A DNA stretch of 37,350 bases from an uncultured Muribaculum sp. (GCA_910578835.1 CAJTSK010000025.1:1-37350); one strand, 5' to 3'; numbered from the stretch's first letter, positions 23,793-32,742 are shown. Notes: generated by a model not told the origin, from the letters alone. Numbers and translations are program-made.

Positions 23793-25190
23793 TCATTTGA
23801 CTGAAATCGAAGGATTGACCAGATATAACCGGGATGTGGCACGGGTGACAGCCGTATATAGCCACCGGTAAAACTCCATGCCCATCGACTCAGGCGGGAT
23901 ATAACCGAGGTCGACATAAACGTTGCGCCATTGACCGCCCTGTGCCTTGTGGCATGTCACGGCATAACCATATTTCACCTGCAGCGCATTAAGGTAAGGA
24001 CTCTTCATGGCATTTGCCGCACGTGTAGCAGCCGATACCGAAGGATTGTCATCGGCAGCAATCCGTTCAAACAGGTCGGTCATCTCCTGCCGCGACAGCG
24101 TGGCGGCATCGTTGACCAGCGTATCAAGTATAATCTTGCAGTCGATGGAGATTTCACGGTCGGGAAGACGAAGCCTCACATCGGCAAACCGGAATCCGTA
24201 ACGCGACTCAGTGCCTATCACCCTCTCCACGACAGCCGCGTCGCCGTTGGCGATAAAGTCGATTCCTTTTACATCCTTGGTCCAATAATAGTTGTTTTTA
24301 CCGACAAGCAGCCTGTCATCGCGACACAACTCCTCCTCGTAGCCGAGAATACGCGAGCGTATGGCAAGATTAAACGCCGTGGCGCGCATGTTGGAGCGCG
24401 TCACCAATATCGTCTCCCCCACTCCGTCTAATGAATACGCCTCATTAATCGAGTCTTCAAGCTCCTCCCCGTCAACCACACTCACATCACTGAAGGGTGT
24501 TGCCGTCATCACCGGAGCGGGAAGTTCGTCAAGGCGCATTGCCCTGCGGAGCCAGGTAGCGTTGTACAGTATGCCCGAATCCGATGCCTGACGCACAGTG
24601 GCAGTAAGCACGGCACGCGTGACCCTCAGTCCCTCGGCATGGAGCACCTTGGCGCTCATCGCCGGGCTTTCGTCACACCCCACCGGGGGGAGCTGTGCCG
24701 TGTCTCCGAGCAGTATGAGCCTGCAGTTGACTCCGGAATACACGTAATGTATAAGATGTTCAAGAAGATTGCCCGACCCCGAATCGGCACCTATCATCGA
24801 CGCCTCGTCGACGATAAAGACAGTGTTTACCGAGCGGTTTTCGGCAGGGCGTATGTCGCGAGGCGACGTGATACCGTTGCCGCCGACAGAATATATGCGC
24901 CTGTGGATTGTGTAGGCAGGATGTCCTGCAAAACGGCTGAACACTTTTGCGGCACGACCCGTAGGCGCAAGCAGGACAGTACCGATGCCCACCATGTTGA
25001 GCGACTTCACCAAGGCGGCACAAAGCGATGTTTTACCGGTTCCGGCATAGCCGTTGAGCAGGAACACGGTGTCAGATGGCGTACGCGCAGAGCAGAAACG
25101 CGACAAAGCCGCTATAAGCTCCACCTGCTGTGAGGTAGGCTTATAGGGCAGATTGTCGTGTACTATCTGGGCGAACTGGAGAGTGTCCAC
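23793..25190 (-). CDS. RecD/Pif1-like superfamily 1 DNA helicase
   Basis: A 465-residue ATP-dependent DNA helicase. Motif I is GYAGTGKTS at 47-55, motif Ia is LLAPTGRAAKVF, motif II is VFIVDEASM near 123, and motif III is LILLGDTAQLPPVG near 158. A C-terminal UvrD_C_2-type domain carries YAVTCHKAQGGQW near 410 and WLYTAVTRATSRLYLV near 443. It is shorter than RecD2 and lacks its N-terminal extension, so it resembles the ATP-dependent RecD-like proteins of Bacteroidota. The start is GTG, coupled to the cysS stop (TAGTG). It is the last gene of the seven-gene operon. Confidence 0.9.
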   Translation of the reverse strand: MDTLQFAQIVHDNLPYKPTSQQVELIAALSRFCSARTPSDTVFLLNGYAGTGKTSLCAALVKSLNMVGIGTVLLAPTGRAAKVFSRFAGHPAYTIHRRIYSVGGNGITSPRDIRPAENRSVNTVFIVDEASMIGADSGSGNLLEHLIHYVYSGVNCRLILLGDTAQLPPVGCDESPAMSAKVLHAEGLRVTRAVLTATVRQASDSGILYNATWLRRAMRLDELPAPVMTATPFSDVSVVDGEELEDSINEAYSLDGVGETILVTRSNMRATAFNLAIRSRILGYEEELCRDDRLLVGKNNYYWTKDVKGIDFIANGDAAVVERVIGTESRYGFRFADVRLRLPDREISIDCKIILDTLVNDAATLSRQEMTDLFERIAADDNPSVSAATRAANAMKSPYLNALQVKYGYAVTCHKAQGGQWRNVYVDLGYIPPESMGMEFYRWLYTAVTRATSRLYLVNPSISVK

Positions 25191-26683
25191 TATTTTTTAA
25201 GGCTCCACTCGAAGCCGTCTTTGGTGTCCTTGACATCAAATCCGATTTCGGCAAGACGGTTGCGTATGAGGTCGCTGGTAGCCCAGTCCTTGTCAGCCTT
25301 TGCCTTGGCACGCATCTCAAGAAGCAGGTCAACCGCGTCTTCAAAAGGCTTCAACGCCGTGGCATCTCCATCACCGGCGCCGACAAGGTCGGTGCGCACC
25401 CCGAGTATATCGACAAGGAATATCTTGAAGATATCTTTCAGCTCGTCAATATCAGCCCGGGTGGCAGTGGCATTTCCGTCGTTAACCTGATTAATCAAGC
25501 GGCACGCATCGAAGAGATGAGCTATCACGATAGGCGTATTCATGTCATCGTCAAGCGCCTCGTAACACTTCCTGCGGAAATCGCTCACGTCGATTGTCGA
25601 GCTTTCCGATGCGGTAAGCTCGTTGAGGCGACGCCATCCGTCAAGCATTCGCGCAAGCGCCTTCTCCGCGCCCTGAAGAGCCTCGTTGGAGAAGTCAAGA
25701 GTGCTGCGATACTGTGCCTGAAGTATAAAGAAGCGTATGGTCATCGGTGAGTAAGCCTGGGTGAGCATCTCATGTGAGCCGGTAAAGAACTCGTTGAGAG
25801 TAATAAAGTTACCGAGGCTCTTGCCCATCTTCTTTCCCGCGATGGTAATCATGTTGTTGTGCATCCAGTAATGTACGGAGTCCTTGCCGTTGTGAGCCAC
25901 TGACTGGGCTATCTCACACTCATGATGGGGAAACATCAGGTCCATGCCGCCACCGTGGATGTCGAAGGGGGTGCCGAGATATTTCTCGCCCATTGTGGAA
26001 CATTCGAGATGCCAGCCGGGGAAACCGTCGCTCCAAGGCGAAGGCCAGCGCATGATATGCTCCGGCGACGCTTTTTTCCAAAGGGCGAAGTCGGCGGGAT
26101 TATGCTTCTCTTCCTGACCGTCGAGCGCACGCGTAGTGGCAAGCAGCTCATCGACATTTCTGCCCGAAAGCTTTCCGTAACGATAGTCGCGGTTAAACTT
26201 AGGCACGTCGAAATATACCGAGCCGTTGCTCACATAGGCATATCCGCTTTCAAGTATCTTTTTGACATACTCTATCTGCTCGATTATGTGACCCGACGCG
26301 TGAGGCTCGATTGACGGGGGAAGCACATTAAGCGCCTCCATCGACTTATGATAGCTGTTGAGATAGTGTTGCACTACCTCCATCGGCTCAAGCTGTTCGA
26401 GACGCGCCTTCTTGGCAATCTTGTCCTCACCCTCGTCGGCATCATGCTCAAGATGACCGACATCGGTGATATTGCGCACATAGCGCACCTTGTAGCCAAG
26501 ATGGGTAAGATAGCGGTAAAGTACGTCAAAGGTGATTGCCGGTCGTGCATGACCGAGGTGACCGTCACCATATACGGTAGGACCGCACACATACATCCCG
26601 ACCTTACCCTCGTGAATGGGCACAAAGCGCTCTTTGCGGCGTGTCAGCGAATTATAGATGGTAAAATCGTTTTCTTTAATCAT
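25190..26683 (-). CDS. cysS: Cysteine--tRNA ligase
   Basis: A 497-residue class I aminoacyl-tRNA synthetase that charges tRNA-Cys. HIGH is GHLGHAR near 41-47, preceded by the zinc-site cysteine in YVCGPTVYGD. The other zinc ligands are in WHLECSTM near 230 and PHHECEIA near 257. KMSKS is KMGKS near 288. The length and all motifs are normal. It is in the middle of the operon, 22 nt after DUF3467, and its TAG overlaps the helicase GTG by one base. It is essential, so the operon is expected to be expressed constitutively (inference). Confidence 0.97.
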   Translation of the reverse strand: MIKENDFTIYNSLTRRKERFVPIHEGKVGMYVCGPTVYGDGHLGHARPAITFDVLYRYLTHLGYKVRYVRNITDVGHLEHDADEGEDKIAKKARLEQLEPMEVVQHYLNSYHKSMEALNVLPPSIEPHASGHIIEQIEYVKKILESGYAYVSNGSVYFDVPKFNRDYRYGKLSGRNVDELLATTRALDGQEEKHNPADFALWKKASPEHIMRWPSPWSDGFPGWHLECSTMGEKYLGTPFDIHGGGMDLMFPHHECEIAQSVAHNGKDSVHYWMHNNMITIAGKKMGKSLGNFITLNEFFTGSHEMLTQAYSPMTIRFFILQAQYRSTLDFSNEALQGAEKALARMLDGWRRLNELTASESSTIDVSDFRRKCYEALDDDMNTPIVIAHLFDACRLINQVNDGNATATRADIDELKDIFKIFLVDILGVRTDLVGAGDGDATALKPFEDAVDLLLEMRAKAKADKDWATSDLIRNRLAEIGFDVKDTKDGFEWSLKK

Positions 26684-26705
26684 TACTGACCGGATTTTTC
26701 AGGAT

Positions 26706-27014
26706 TTATGCCTTAAAGGGATTCATGTCGCCGCCGTTGGCGTTTTTGGGCATCTTGCGCTCAATCACACCGAAAGTGTTTTCGTAACGCTCGATATTCT
26801 CGCGGAGAGCGAAAAGGAGCTGCTTGGCGTTTTCAGGCGACATGATGATACGGCTCTGCACCTTTGCCTGGGGCATGTTGGGAGCCATTGCGATAAAGTC
26901 GATGAAAAATTCTGTAGGAGAGTGGGCAATCATCGCCAGATTAGCGTAATGACCGTGGGCAACCTCAGGAGTAAGCTCGATTTTTATCTCATTTTTCTTG
27001 TTGTTATTTTCCAT
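26706..27014 (-). CDS. DUF3467 domain protein
   Basis: A 102-residue protein matching the DUF3467 pattern: IKIELTPEVAHGHYANLAMI near 10-29, HSPTEFFIDFIAMAPNMPQA near 31-50, SRIIMSPENAKQLLFALREN near 54-73, then IERYENTFGVI. Function unknown. The family is widespread in Bacteroidota, often near RNA-polymerase or tRNA genes. No signal peptide. It is 28 nt behind the NigD-like gene and 22 nt ahead of cysS. Complete. Confidence 0.9.
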   Translation of the reverse strand: MENNNKKNEIKIELTPEVAHGHYANLAMIAHSPTEFFIDFIAMAPNMPQAKVQSRIIMSPENAKQLLFALRENIERYENTFGVIERKMPKNANGGDMNPFKA

Positions 27015-27042
27015 ATCGTTTTTCTTTTTAATTGTGGTTAAA

Positions 27043-27699
27043 CTATTTATTAAATGTATATATCTCTTTTTTTAAATTGCTGTCGTTGACATGAACCTCT
27101 ATGCCGTCACAGCTGCCCTGACTCCACACGTTGGTGATGTCAAACGAGGCATACACCTCTTTCATGTAACTGTCGGGGGCTCCGAGAGTATTATGCACCA
27201 GATACACCTGCGGCACGGCATCGGTAAGCGTAAGCGAGTCGACCATAAGGCTGAAATAACGGGGCTTGTCGGAATAGACGGCACGCAGATGCACATTGAT
27301 ATAGTTGCCGCTGCGCCATATCGAGTTGAGGAACACAGCATCGGCATTCCAGTCGTAACGCTCCACCGGGCGTATCACGGTGGTGTCGCAATTGACCGGA
27401 CTTACGGCAAGCGGGCGTATATCGCCATCGGTATAAGGCAATCCCGACTCAGGATAATAGCGGAGCAACACCCGCTTCCCCACATATTTCCCGTCGAGCT
27501 GAAACCCGGGAGCGGTAAGAGTCACCAGCGGAGAGTCGCCATAGCGGCGAAACGTAAAGCATGAGCCTTCTTCGCCAGTGCTTTCCACTGTCACTATGTC
27601 GCTCAGGAAAGCCTCGTCGCTGTAAGTATCGTCATCGGAACATGACAGCAACGCCTGCATCGCGGCAAGTGATAATATGAGGGATAAGTATCGTGTCAT
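27043..27699 (-). CDS. NigD-like lipoprotein
   Basis: A 218-residue lipoprotein. The signal peptide ends in ALLSC (C20), followed by SDDDTYSDEAF, an acidic linker typical of surface-exported Bacteroidota lipoproteins. The rest is beta-rich, with GDIRPLAVSPVNCDTTVIRP near 110 and YINVHLRAVYSDKPRYFSLM near 133-152. These fit the NigD-like N- and C-terminal domains. Function is unknown; NigD was named from a nitric-oxide/bacteriocin-linked locus. It overlaps the ABC ATPase stop by 4 nt (ATGA) and is 28 nt before DUF3467. Confidence 0.8.
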   Translation of the reverse strand: MTRYLSLILSLAAMQALLSCSDDDTYSDEAFLSDIVTVESTGEEGSCFTFRRYGDSPLVTLTAPGFQLDGKYVGKRVLLRYYPESGLPYTDGDIRPLAVSPVNCDTTVIRPVERYDWNADAVFLNSIWRSGNYINVHLRAVYSDKPRYFSLMVDSLTLTDAVPQVYLVHNTLGAPDSYMKEVYASFDITNVWSQGSCDGIEVHVNDSNLKKEIYTFNK

Positions 27700-28364
27700 C
27701 GGTTATTTACAATATCGGTTATAAGTCCGTCGCGCATGTGTACCACCCGGTCACACTCTCCGGCAAGACTCTCGTCGTGGGTAACAATCACAAATGTCTG
27801 CCCCATGTCGCGGCGCAGGTCGAAAAAGAGCCGGTGAAGCTCATTGCGGTTGTGGGAGTCAAGACTCCCCGACGGCTCATCGGCAAGCACCACACGCGGA
27901 TTGTTGACAAGAGCCCTCGCCACTGCCGCACGCTGGCGTTCACCACCCGATAGTTCGCCCGGCTTATGGTCAGCCCTGTCGCCCAGTCCGAGATAGTCAA
28001 TCAGCCTGCGAGCCATGGCAAATGCCTCGGTACGCTTCTTTCCTCCTATCATCGCGGGAAGAGCGACATTTTCAAGCATCGTGAATTCGGGAAGAAGTTG
28101 ATGAAACTGAAATACAAAGCCTATATTGCCGTTGCGAAATCGCGCGAGCGCCTTGTCTTTCATCGCGAGCACATCGACCCCGTCATACATCACGCTGCCG
28201 CTGTCGGGGCGGTCAAGCGTGCCTATAATCTGCAAAAGGGTGGTCTTGCCCGCACCGCTCGGACCTACAATCGACACTATCTCCCCGCGGTTAATGTCAA
28301 GGTCAATGCCCGACAGCACCCGGAGATTGTCGTAACTTTTTGATATGTCCCTTATCTGTATCAT
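27696..28364 (-). CDS. LolD-like ABC transporter ATP-binding protein
   Basis: A 222-residue ATPase with Walker A GPSGAGKTT near 37-45, Q-loop FVFQFHQLLPEF near 86, signature LSGGERQR near 138 and Walker B VVLADEPSGSLD near 157. The H-loop is VTHDESLA near 197. This is the LolD/MacB subgroup, which energises lipoprotein release or macrolide export. The ATG at 28364 overlaps the tcdA stop (ATGA), which rules out the longer upstream start. No permease gene is next to it, so its membrane partner is elsewhere. Confidence 0.92.
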   Translation of the reverse strand: MIQIRDISKSYDNLRVLSGIDLDINRGEIVSIVGPSGAGKTTLLQIIGTLDRPDSGSVMYDGVDVLAMKDKALARFRNGNIGFVFQFHQLLPEFTMLENVALPAMIGGKKRTEAFAMARRLIDYLGLGDRADHKPGELSGGERQRAAVARALVNNPRVVLADEPSGSLDSHNRNELHRLFFDLRRDMGQTFVIVTHDESLAGECDRVVHMRDGLITDIVNNR

Positions 28365-29089
28365 TTCCCGGCAGTCATAAGTGAGTCCACTGCATAAGAA
28401 GCAAGCATCATGCCAAAAATAGCGGGAAGCCATGCCACAGTGCCGTAAGACGAGCGTTTATATTGGATTTCATCGGTCAGTGTCACCGCATTTTTACGCG
28501 GCTGCTCCTCTGAAAACACGGTTTTAATGCCTGACGAGATACCTGCCTTCCGGAGACGGTGGCGTACCTCGCGGGCGAGTCCGTCGTGAAATGTGTCACG
28601 TATATCGGCATATCTCACCTTCGTAGGGTCCAGCCTGCCTCCCGCGCCCATCGACGACACCACCTTTACCCGATTACGGTAGCAGGCGGCGAGAAGCGCC
28701 ACCTTGGGCGAAATGGCATCGATGGCGTCAATCACGAAATCGGGTGCCGGGGAGAGTAATCCGTCAATATCATCGACACCGATAAAACGCATCTCGGCAG
28801 TCACCTCACAAGCGGGGTTGATGTCGAGTACACGGCGTTTCATCACCTCAACCTTCGGCTCCCCGATTGTGGAGTGAAGAGCCGGAAGCTGGCGGTTGAG
28901 ATTGCTCGGCGACACGACATCACCGTCAATAAGCGTCAGATGTCCCACTCCGGCACGCGCAAGCATCTCAACGGCGTAAGCGCCCACGCCCCCTACCCCG
29001 ACAACCGTCACGCGGCTGCCGGCAAGGCGCTCCACGGCACTCTCGCCGACAAGCAATACCGTCCGCTCGTTAAAAGGAGTGGTAACCAT
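28361..29089 (-). CDS. tcdA: tRNA threonylcarbamoyladenosine dehydratase (ThiF/MoeB-like)
   Basis: A 242-residue E1-like enzyme that cyclises t6A37 of tRNAs to ct6A. The nucleotide-binding loop is VVGVGGVGAYAVEMLARAGV near 28-47, then LTLIDGDVVSPSNLNRQLPA near 50-69 with the conserved N-x-x-R. PDFVIDAIDAISPKVAL and SSMGAGGRLDPTKVRYADI are TcdA/YgdL signatures. The ATG at 29089 is preferred over a TTG two codons earlier. It lies 10 nt behind the C1 peptidase and overlaps the ATPase gene by 4 nt. Confidence 0.9.
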   Translation of the reverse strand: MVTTPFNERTVLLVGESAVERLAGSRVTVVGVGGVGAYAVEMLARAGVGHLTLIDGDVVSPSNLNRQLPALHSTIGEPKVEVMKRRVLDINPACEVTAEMRFIGVDDIDGLLSPAPDFVIDAIDAISPKVALLAACYRNRVKVVSSMGAGGRLDPTKVRYADIRDTFHDGLAREVRHRLRKAGISSGIKTVFSEEQPRKNAVTLTDEIQYKRSSYGTVAWLPAIFGMMLASYAVDSLMTAGK

Positions 29090-29099
29090 CGGCAATATA

Positions 29100-30299
29100 T
29101 CAGTTTTTAAATTTTGATGCTATAGCTGAAGGCACTGCGTCCTTGTGTACCATGATATCCATGGTCTTTGCAAGGAAATAAGGCTCAGAGACATAGAAAT
29201 AGCCGTCATAAAGCTGATTGGTGTCCCATGAGTTCTGTACCTTATAATATTTGTTGCCCTTCTGGTCGACAGCCTTGCCCACGATTACCATGCCGTGGTC
29301 GTCGGTAGTCTCCTTGCGGTCAAACATCTCCTGTCGTGACTCCTGGGTTACGGTGATTTCCTCTACCGGACCCTTTATGTCGTAACGCTCATCCTGACGG
29401 TCCTTGTCGCTAAGCTGCACCCAGCGTGACAATTCAGTGCCGGTAAGGTCTTTGGCACCCTTCTCCACCGGCATCACGGCATAGCCTTTGCGCCACTTGA
29501 ATCCGCCTTCGCTCACATCGGCGCCCCAAGCCACGGGATAACCGTTGTCAAGGGCATTGTCCACGATTGCCTTCATCTCGTCGAGCGGCACATTCTGCAT
29601 TGCACCCCAAAGCCAGTTGTCGGCTACTTCGAGAGCAAACGGCTTGTAGAAAGGATGATGAGTAAACGAGGTCACCTCTATGTAATCATCGGGCTTGATG
29701 CTTAACGACTCGGCAAACGACTTGGGAGTATAGGTCTTGCCCTCATACACAAACGTTTCGGGCACCTCTCCGAAATATGCGTCAAGGATAGCATTGAAAC
29801 CCTTCTCCCACGCTGTAGAAAGGCGTCGGTCGGGCACCCTGATTACAGCGTCAAGGTAAGCCTTCAACACTGACGACAACTCGCCGTGGACATGCTTTTC
29901 CTCACCGTAGTTAAGTCCAGGATATGCCTCTTCGGGGAGCGCACCGTACATTTCAATCACGTAAGGCACATCATGTGCCGCACCGCCCTCAGAGAAATTG
30001 ACCTTACCATCCATTCTCACATATTTGCGCGCCTTGTCAAGATAGCAATGACGCACAATGTACATCTCGCTCAAGTCAACCGGCTTCTCACCTTTACGCA
30101 TCATCTCCTCCTCAAGGAAGGTGTTGGTGGAGAAACACCAGCATGTTCCCGACTGGTTCTGGTCACGTACAGGGGTGGTTTTCACTACCTTGACATCGGT
30201 AAACTTAAATCCGGTACTGTCAGGTACAATTACTTTATCATCGGCAGAAGCATTGAATGCCATCGCGCCGGCAAGAACTGAGGCTATTATATATTTCAT
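29100..30299 (-). CDS. Exported C1-family cysteine peptidase (aminopeptidase C/bleomycin hydrolase-like)
   Basis: A 399-residue papain-fold protease. The signal peptide MKYIIASVLAGAMAFNASA is followed by VRDQNQSGTCWCFSTNTFLE, with the oxyanion Q and the nucleophile C. The catalytic histidine lies in DDHGMVIVG near 338 and the asparagine in VQNSWDTN near 355. This is the bleomycin hydrolase/PepC branch, which is usually a cytoplasmic self-processing aminopeptidase; here a clean signal peptide sends it to the periplasm, as in other Bacteroidales. It is the first gene of the operon, behind a TAATTTTG promoter box. Confidence 0.93.
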   Translation of the reverse strand: MKYIIASVLAGAMAFNASADDKVIVPDSTGFKFTDVKVVKTTPVRDQNQSGTCWCFSTNTFLEEEMMRKGEKPVDLSEMYIVRHCYLDKARKYVRMDGKVNFSEGGAAHDVPYVIEMYGALPEEAYPGLNYGEEKHVHGELSSVLKAYLDAVIRVPDRRLSTAWEKGFNAILDAYFGEVPETFVYEGKTYTPKSFAESLSIKPDDYIEVTSFTHHPFYKPFALEVADNWLWGAMQNVPLDEMKAIVDNALDNGYPVAWGADVSEGGFKWRKGYAVMPVEKGAKDLTGTELSRWVQLSDKDRQDERYDIKGPVEEITVTQESRQEMFDRKETTDDHGMVIVGKAVDQKGNKYYKVQNSWDTNQLYDGYFYVSEPYFLAKTMDIMVHKDAVPSAIASKFKN

Positions 30300-30322
30300 A
30301 TCTTAATGTTTTCCTTACATTA

Positions 30323-30330
30323 CAAAATTA
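30323..30330 (-). promoter_or_regulatory. -7 box TAATTTTG for the C1 peptidase operon
   Basis: On the minus strand TAATTTTG fits TAnnTTTG, with a TTG (30356-30354) 23 nt upstream. The leader would be about 17 nt. It drives the seven-gene operon down to the helicase. Confidence 0.55.
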
Positions 30331-30467
30331 GTCAATTATTCCATAACCGCCTACAATAACTCACATTTTTATCAGGACCGACGCATTTACTCCTAAAAGG
30401 TCTTAAATGGCTCAACTTTGAATCGGCGACAGGTGTTAGACTTCTGAACATAAAAATTTAACCGACT

Positions 30468-30863
30468 ATGAATACAAATGCTGAAATCGCCGCAAAGACA
30501 TCAGAAGCCGCGGCTAAAATTAGTGCCGACGCCGCTAAGGTGAGTGTAGACGCGGCTAAAACAGCCGTAGCTGAAGAAGCCAAACAAAAGATTGACAACT
30601 TGAAAGAAAACGCCGCCAACGCAAAGGCGACTGCAGCCGACAAGATTAATGACATAAAAGATGCCGCCGCCGACAAGCTGGGCGACATCAAAGATGCTGC
30701 TTCCGACAAGATTGACGACATCAAGGACCAGGCGTCCGACATGCTTGCCTCGGCAAAAGAAAAGGGAGGATCGCTGATTGACAAGCTGAAAGATAAGGCT
30801 TCCGACCTCCTCGACTCAGGCGGCGACGCCCTTCACAACCTCGCCGACAAGCTCGACGACTGA
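30468..30863 (+). CDS. LEA-like Ala/Lys/Asp amphipathic repeat protein
   Basis: A 131-residue, very hydrophilic protein made of imperfect 11-residue units such as DKINDIKDAAA, DKLGDIKDAAS and DKIDDIKDQAS (near 62-92). The start is Ala-rich (AEIAAKTSEAAAKISADA), and the end is DKLKDKASDLLDSGGDA. The repeats predict amphipathic helix or disorder, as in LEA group 3 and YtxH-like stress proteins; no signal peptide is present. Most codons fit this one frame, and a terminator follows 33 nt later. A role in desiccation, envelope or protein protection is inference. The strong ATG has no obvious -7 box; the nearest match is CAACTTTG at about 30413. Confidence 0.85.
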   Translation: MNTNAEIAAKTSEAAAKISADAAKVSVDAAKTAVAEEAKQKIDNLKENAANAKATAADKINDIKDAAADKLGDIKDAASDKIDDIKDQASDMLASAKEKGGSLIDKLKDKASDLLDSGGDALHNLADKLDD

Positions 30864-30895
30864 CCGGGATACAGCTCTCCGGAAGTTGACCTGAT

Positions 30896-30940
30896 AAAAA
30901 GGGGCAGGATATGAACCACACATCCTGCCCCTTTCTTTTT
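30896..30940. terminator. Bidirectional intrinsic terminator
   Basis: GGGGCAGGAT (30901-30910) pairs with ATCCTGCCCC (30922-30931). An A run precedes it and a T run (CTTTCTTTTT) follows it, so it can work on both strands, between the LEA-like gene and the convergent dehydrogenase. Confidence 0.88.
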
Positions 30941-30954
30941 ATAGCTAACGGTCA

Positions 30955-32163
30955 TCAACCGATTTTATCAACTTCAAGGTCGCCGTTAAACACCTCGTGC
31001 CAGGGAAGTCCCTGAGCGGCGATTACCTTAAGGAACGGATCGGGATCAAACTCCTCTACGTTGTGTACGCCGGGCTTAACCCACTTTCCGGTAAGGAACA
31101 TCATCGCGCCTGCCATAGCCGGCACACCGGTCGTATAGCTCACTGCCTGCATACCTGTCTCCTTGTAAGCAGCCTCATGACTACAATTATTATATATGTA
31201 ATAGGTAAGGGGCTTGCCCTCCTTGTCTTTTCCGGAGATGCGGCAGCCTATAGATGTCTCACCGTGGTAATTCTCGCCGAGGTCCTGCGGATTGGGAAGC
31301 ACGGCTTTCAAAAATTGCAAGGGGATAATCTTGGTGCCGTTGTAATCAACCTCGTCGATACGCGCCATTCCGATATTCTGGATTACACGCAGATGGGTGA
31401 GGTATTCCTGACCGAAAGTCATCCAGAAGCGGGCACGCTTGATAGTAGGGAAGTTTTCTACAAGCGACTCAAGTTCCTCGTGATAGAGCAGATAAGAGTC
31501 GCGCGCACCGATGTTGGGGTAAGTAAGCGGGGCGTGGATTTCAAGCGGCTTTGTCACCACCCACTTTCCTTCCTGATAATATCTGCCGTTCTGGGTTATC
31601 TCGCGTATGTTGATTTCGGGGTTGAAGTTGGTGGCAAATGCCTTTCCATGGTCACCGGCGTTACAGTCAACGATGTCAAGATATTCCATCTCCGAGAAAT
31701 AGTGTTTTGCCGCATAAGCGGTGAACACGCCCGATACCCCGGGGTCAAATCCGCAGCCGAGTATCGCGGTAAGTCCCGCCTTCTCGAAACGCTCGCGGTA
31801 AGCCCACTGCCATGAGTACTCGAAGTGAGCCTCATCCTTCGGCTCATAATTGGCGGTATCAAGATAGTTGACACCACACTCAAGACACGCGTCCATGATA
31901 GTAAGGTCCTGATAAGGAAGCGCCACATTAATCACCAGGTCGGGATTGTGACGGCGGAAGAGAGCCACAAGCTCCTCCACGCTGTCGGCGTCAACATGGT
32001 CAGTGACAATATTGTCGGCACCGATTGCCTTGGCGATGGCGTCACACTTGCTTTGGGTACGTGAAGCCAGCACAATCTCGGTAAACACGTCGGGATTCTG
32101 CGCACACTTATGAGCGACCACGGTGCCTACACCGCCTGCTCCTATAATTATGACTTTAGCCAT
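30955..32163 (-). CDS. Carboxynorspermidine (carboxyspermidine) dehydrogenase, saccharopine-dehydrogenase family
   Basis: A 402-residue protein with a Rossmann start KVIIIGAGGVGTVVAHKCAQ, then VLASRTQSKCDAIAKA and VINVALPYQDLTIMDACLEC near 88-107. TAILGCGFDPGVSGVFTAYA near 152-171 and DCNAGDHGKAFATNFNPEIN near 186-205 are diagnostic of this branch. It joins aspartate semialdehyde to putrescine or diaminopropane with NADPH on the way to spermidine or norspermidine. The decarboxylase partner is not in the window. Cytoplasmic. It lies 37 nt downstream of mscL on the same strand. Confidence 0.92.
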   Translation of the reverse strand: MAKVIIIGAGGVGTVVAHKCAQNPDVFTEIVLASRTQSKCDAIAKAIGADNIVTDHVDADSVEELVALFRRHNPDLVINVALPYQDLTIMDACLECGVNYLDTANYEPKDEAHFEYSWQWAYRERFEKAGLTAILGCGFDPGVSGVFTAYAAKHYFSEMEYLDIVDCNAGDHGKAFATNFNPEINIREITQNGRYYQEGKWVVTKPLEIHAPLTYPNIGARDSYLLYHEELESLVENFPTIKRARFWMTFGQEYLTHLRVIQNIGMARIDEVDYNGTKIIPLQFLKAVLPNPQDLGENYHGETSIGCRISGKDKEGKPLTYYIYNNCSHEAAYKETGMQAVSYTTGVPAMAGAMMFLTGKWVKPGVHNVEEFDPDPFLKVIAAQGLPWHEVFNGDLEVDKIG

Positions 32164-32200
32164 TATCTATATCTGTTATTTAAGTTGATTATTTCTGTTT

Positions 32201-32632
32201 TTACTTATTATCAGCCTGCTTCTTGAGGAGGTCACGTATCTCAGTCAGCAACACCTCTTCTTTGGTAGGCTCCGGAGCCGGGGCGGGAGCTTCCTCCACT
32301 TTCTTCTTGAAGCGGTTCATGAAGCGTACAGCCATGAATATACAGAAAGCGACAATCAGGAAGTCAACGATATTCTGGACGAAAACGCCCCATGTCATCG
32401 CCACTTCGGGAGTTATGATTTCCTCCCCGTTCATCACCGCCTCCTTAAGTATAAGCTTATGCTCCTTGAAGTCCAGACCGCCGGTAGCTATTCCCACCAA
32501 AGGCATTACCACATCATTGACCAGCGAAGACACAATCTTGCCAAATGCGCCACCGATAATTACACCGACTGCCATGTCAACGACATTTCCTTTCATGGCA
32601 AACTCCTTGAATTCAGTGAGAAATTTTCCCAT
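32201..32632 (-). CDS. mscL: Large-conductance mechanosensitive channel
   Basis: A 143-residue inner-membrane channel that opens under high membrane tension during osmotic downshock. Family signatures are FKEFAMKGNVVDMAVGVIIG near 6-25 and FGKIVSSLVNDVVMPLVGI. The second helix is VQNIVDFLIVAFCIFMAVRF near 88-107, followed by a charged tail with a Pro-rich linker (EEAPAPAPEP). The ATG at 32632 is preferred; the frame also opens with a TTG two codons earlier. It has its own TAATTTTG box upstream, with the dehydrogenase gene downstream. Confidence 0.96.
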   Translation of the reverse strand: MGKFLTEFKEFAMKGNVVDMAVGVIIGGAFGKIVSSLVNDVVMPLVGIATGGLDFKEHKLILKEAVMNGEEIITPEVAMTWGVFVQNIVDFLIVAFCIFMAVRFMNRFKKKVEEAPAPAPEPTKEEVLLTEIRDLLKKQADNK

Positions 32633-32680
32633 AATCAATATTTTATTAGTTCATAAATTGCTCATTCCTACATTTTCACG

Positions 32681-32688
32681 CAAAATTA
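32681..32688 (-). promoter_or_regulatory. -7 box TAATTTTG for mscL
   Basis: On the minus strand TAATTTTG fits TAnnTTTG, 48 nt before the mscL ATG. The divergent gapA box lies about 55 nt away. Confidence 0.5.
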
Positions 32689-32742
32689 AAGATTTTTTTC
32701 CTTTATTTTATATGTAGAATAATTTTATTGGAAAAAAATTAG

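Noticed and set aside
30458..30784. 108-codon minus-strand Ala/Ser-rich frame
   Set aside because: It is the antisense of the LEA-like gene; the periodic sequence arises from the repeats of the real frame.
30997..31815. 272-codon plus-strand frame across the dehydrogenase
   Set aside because: It is antisense to a complete, recognisable enzyme and has no start context or motif.
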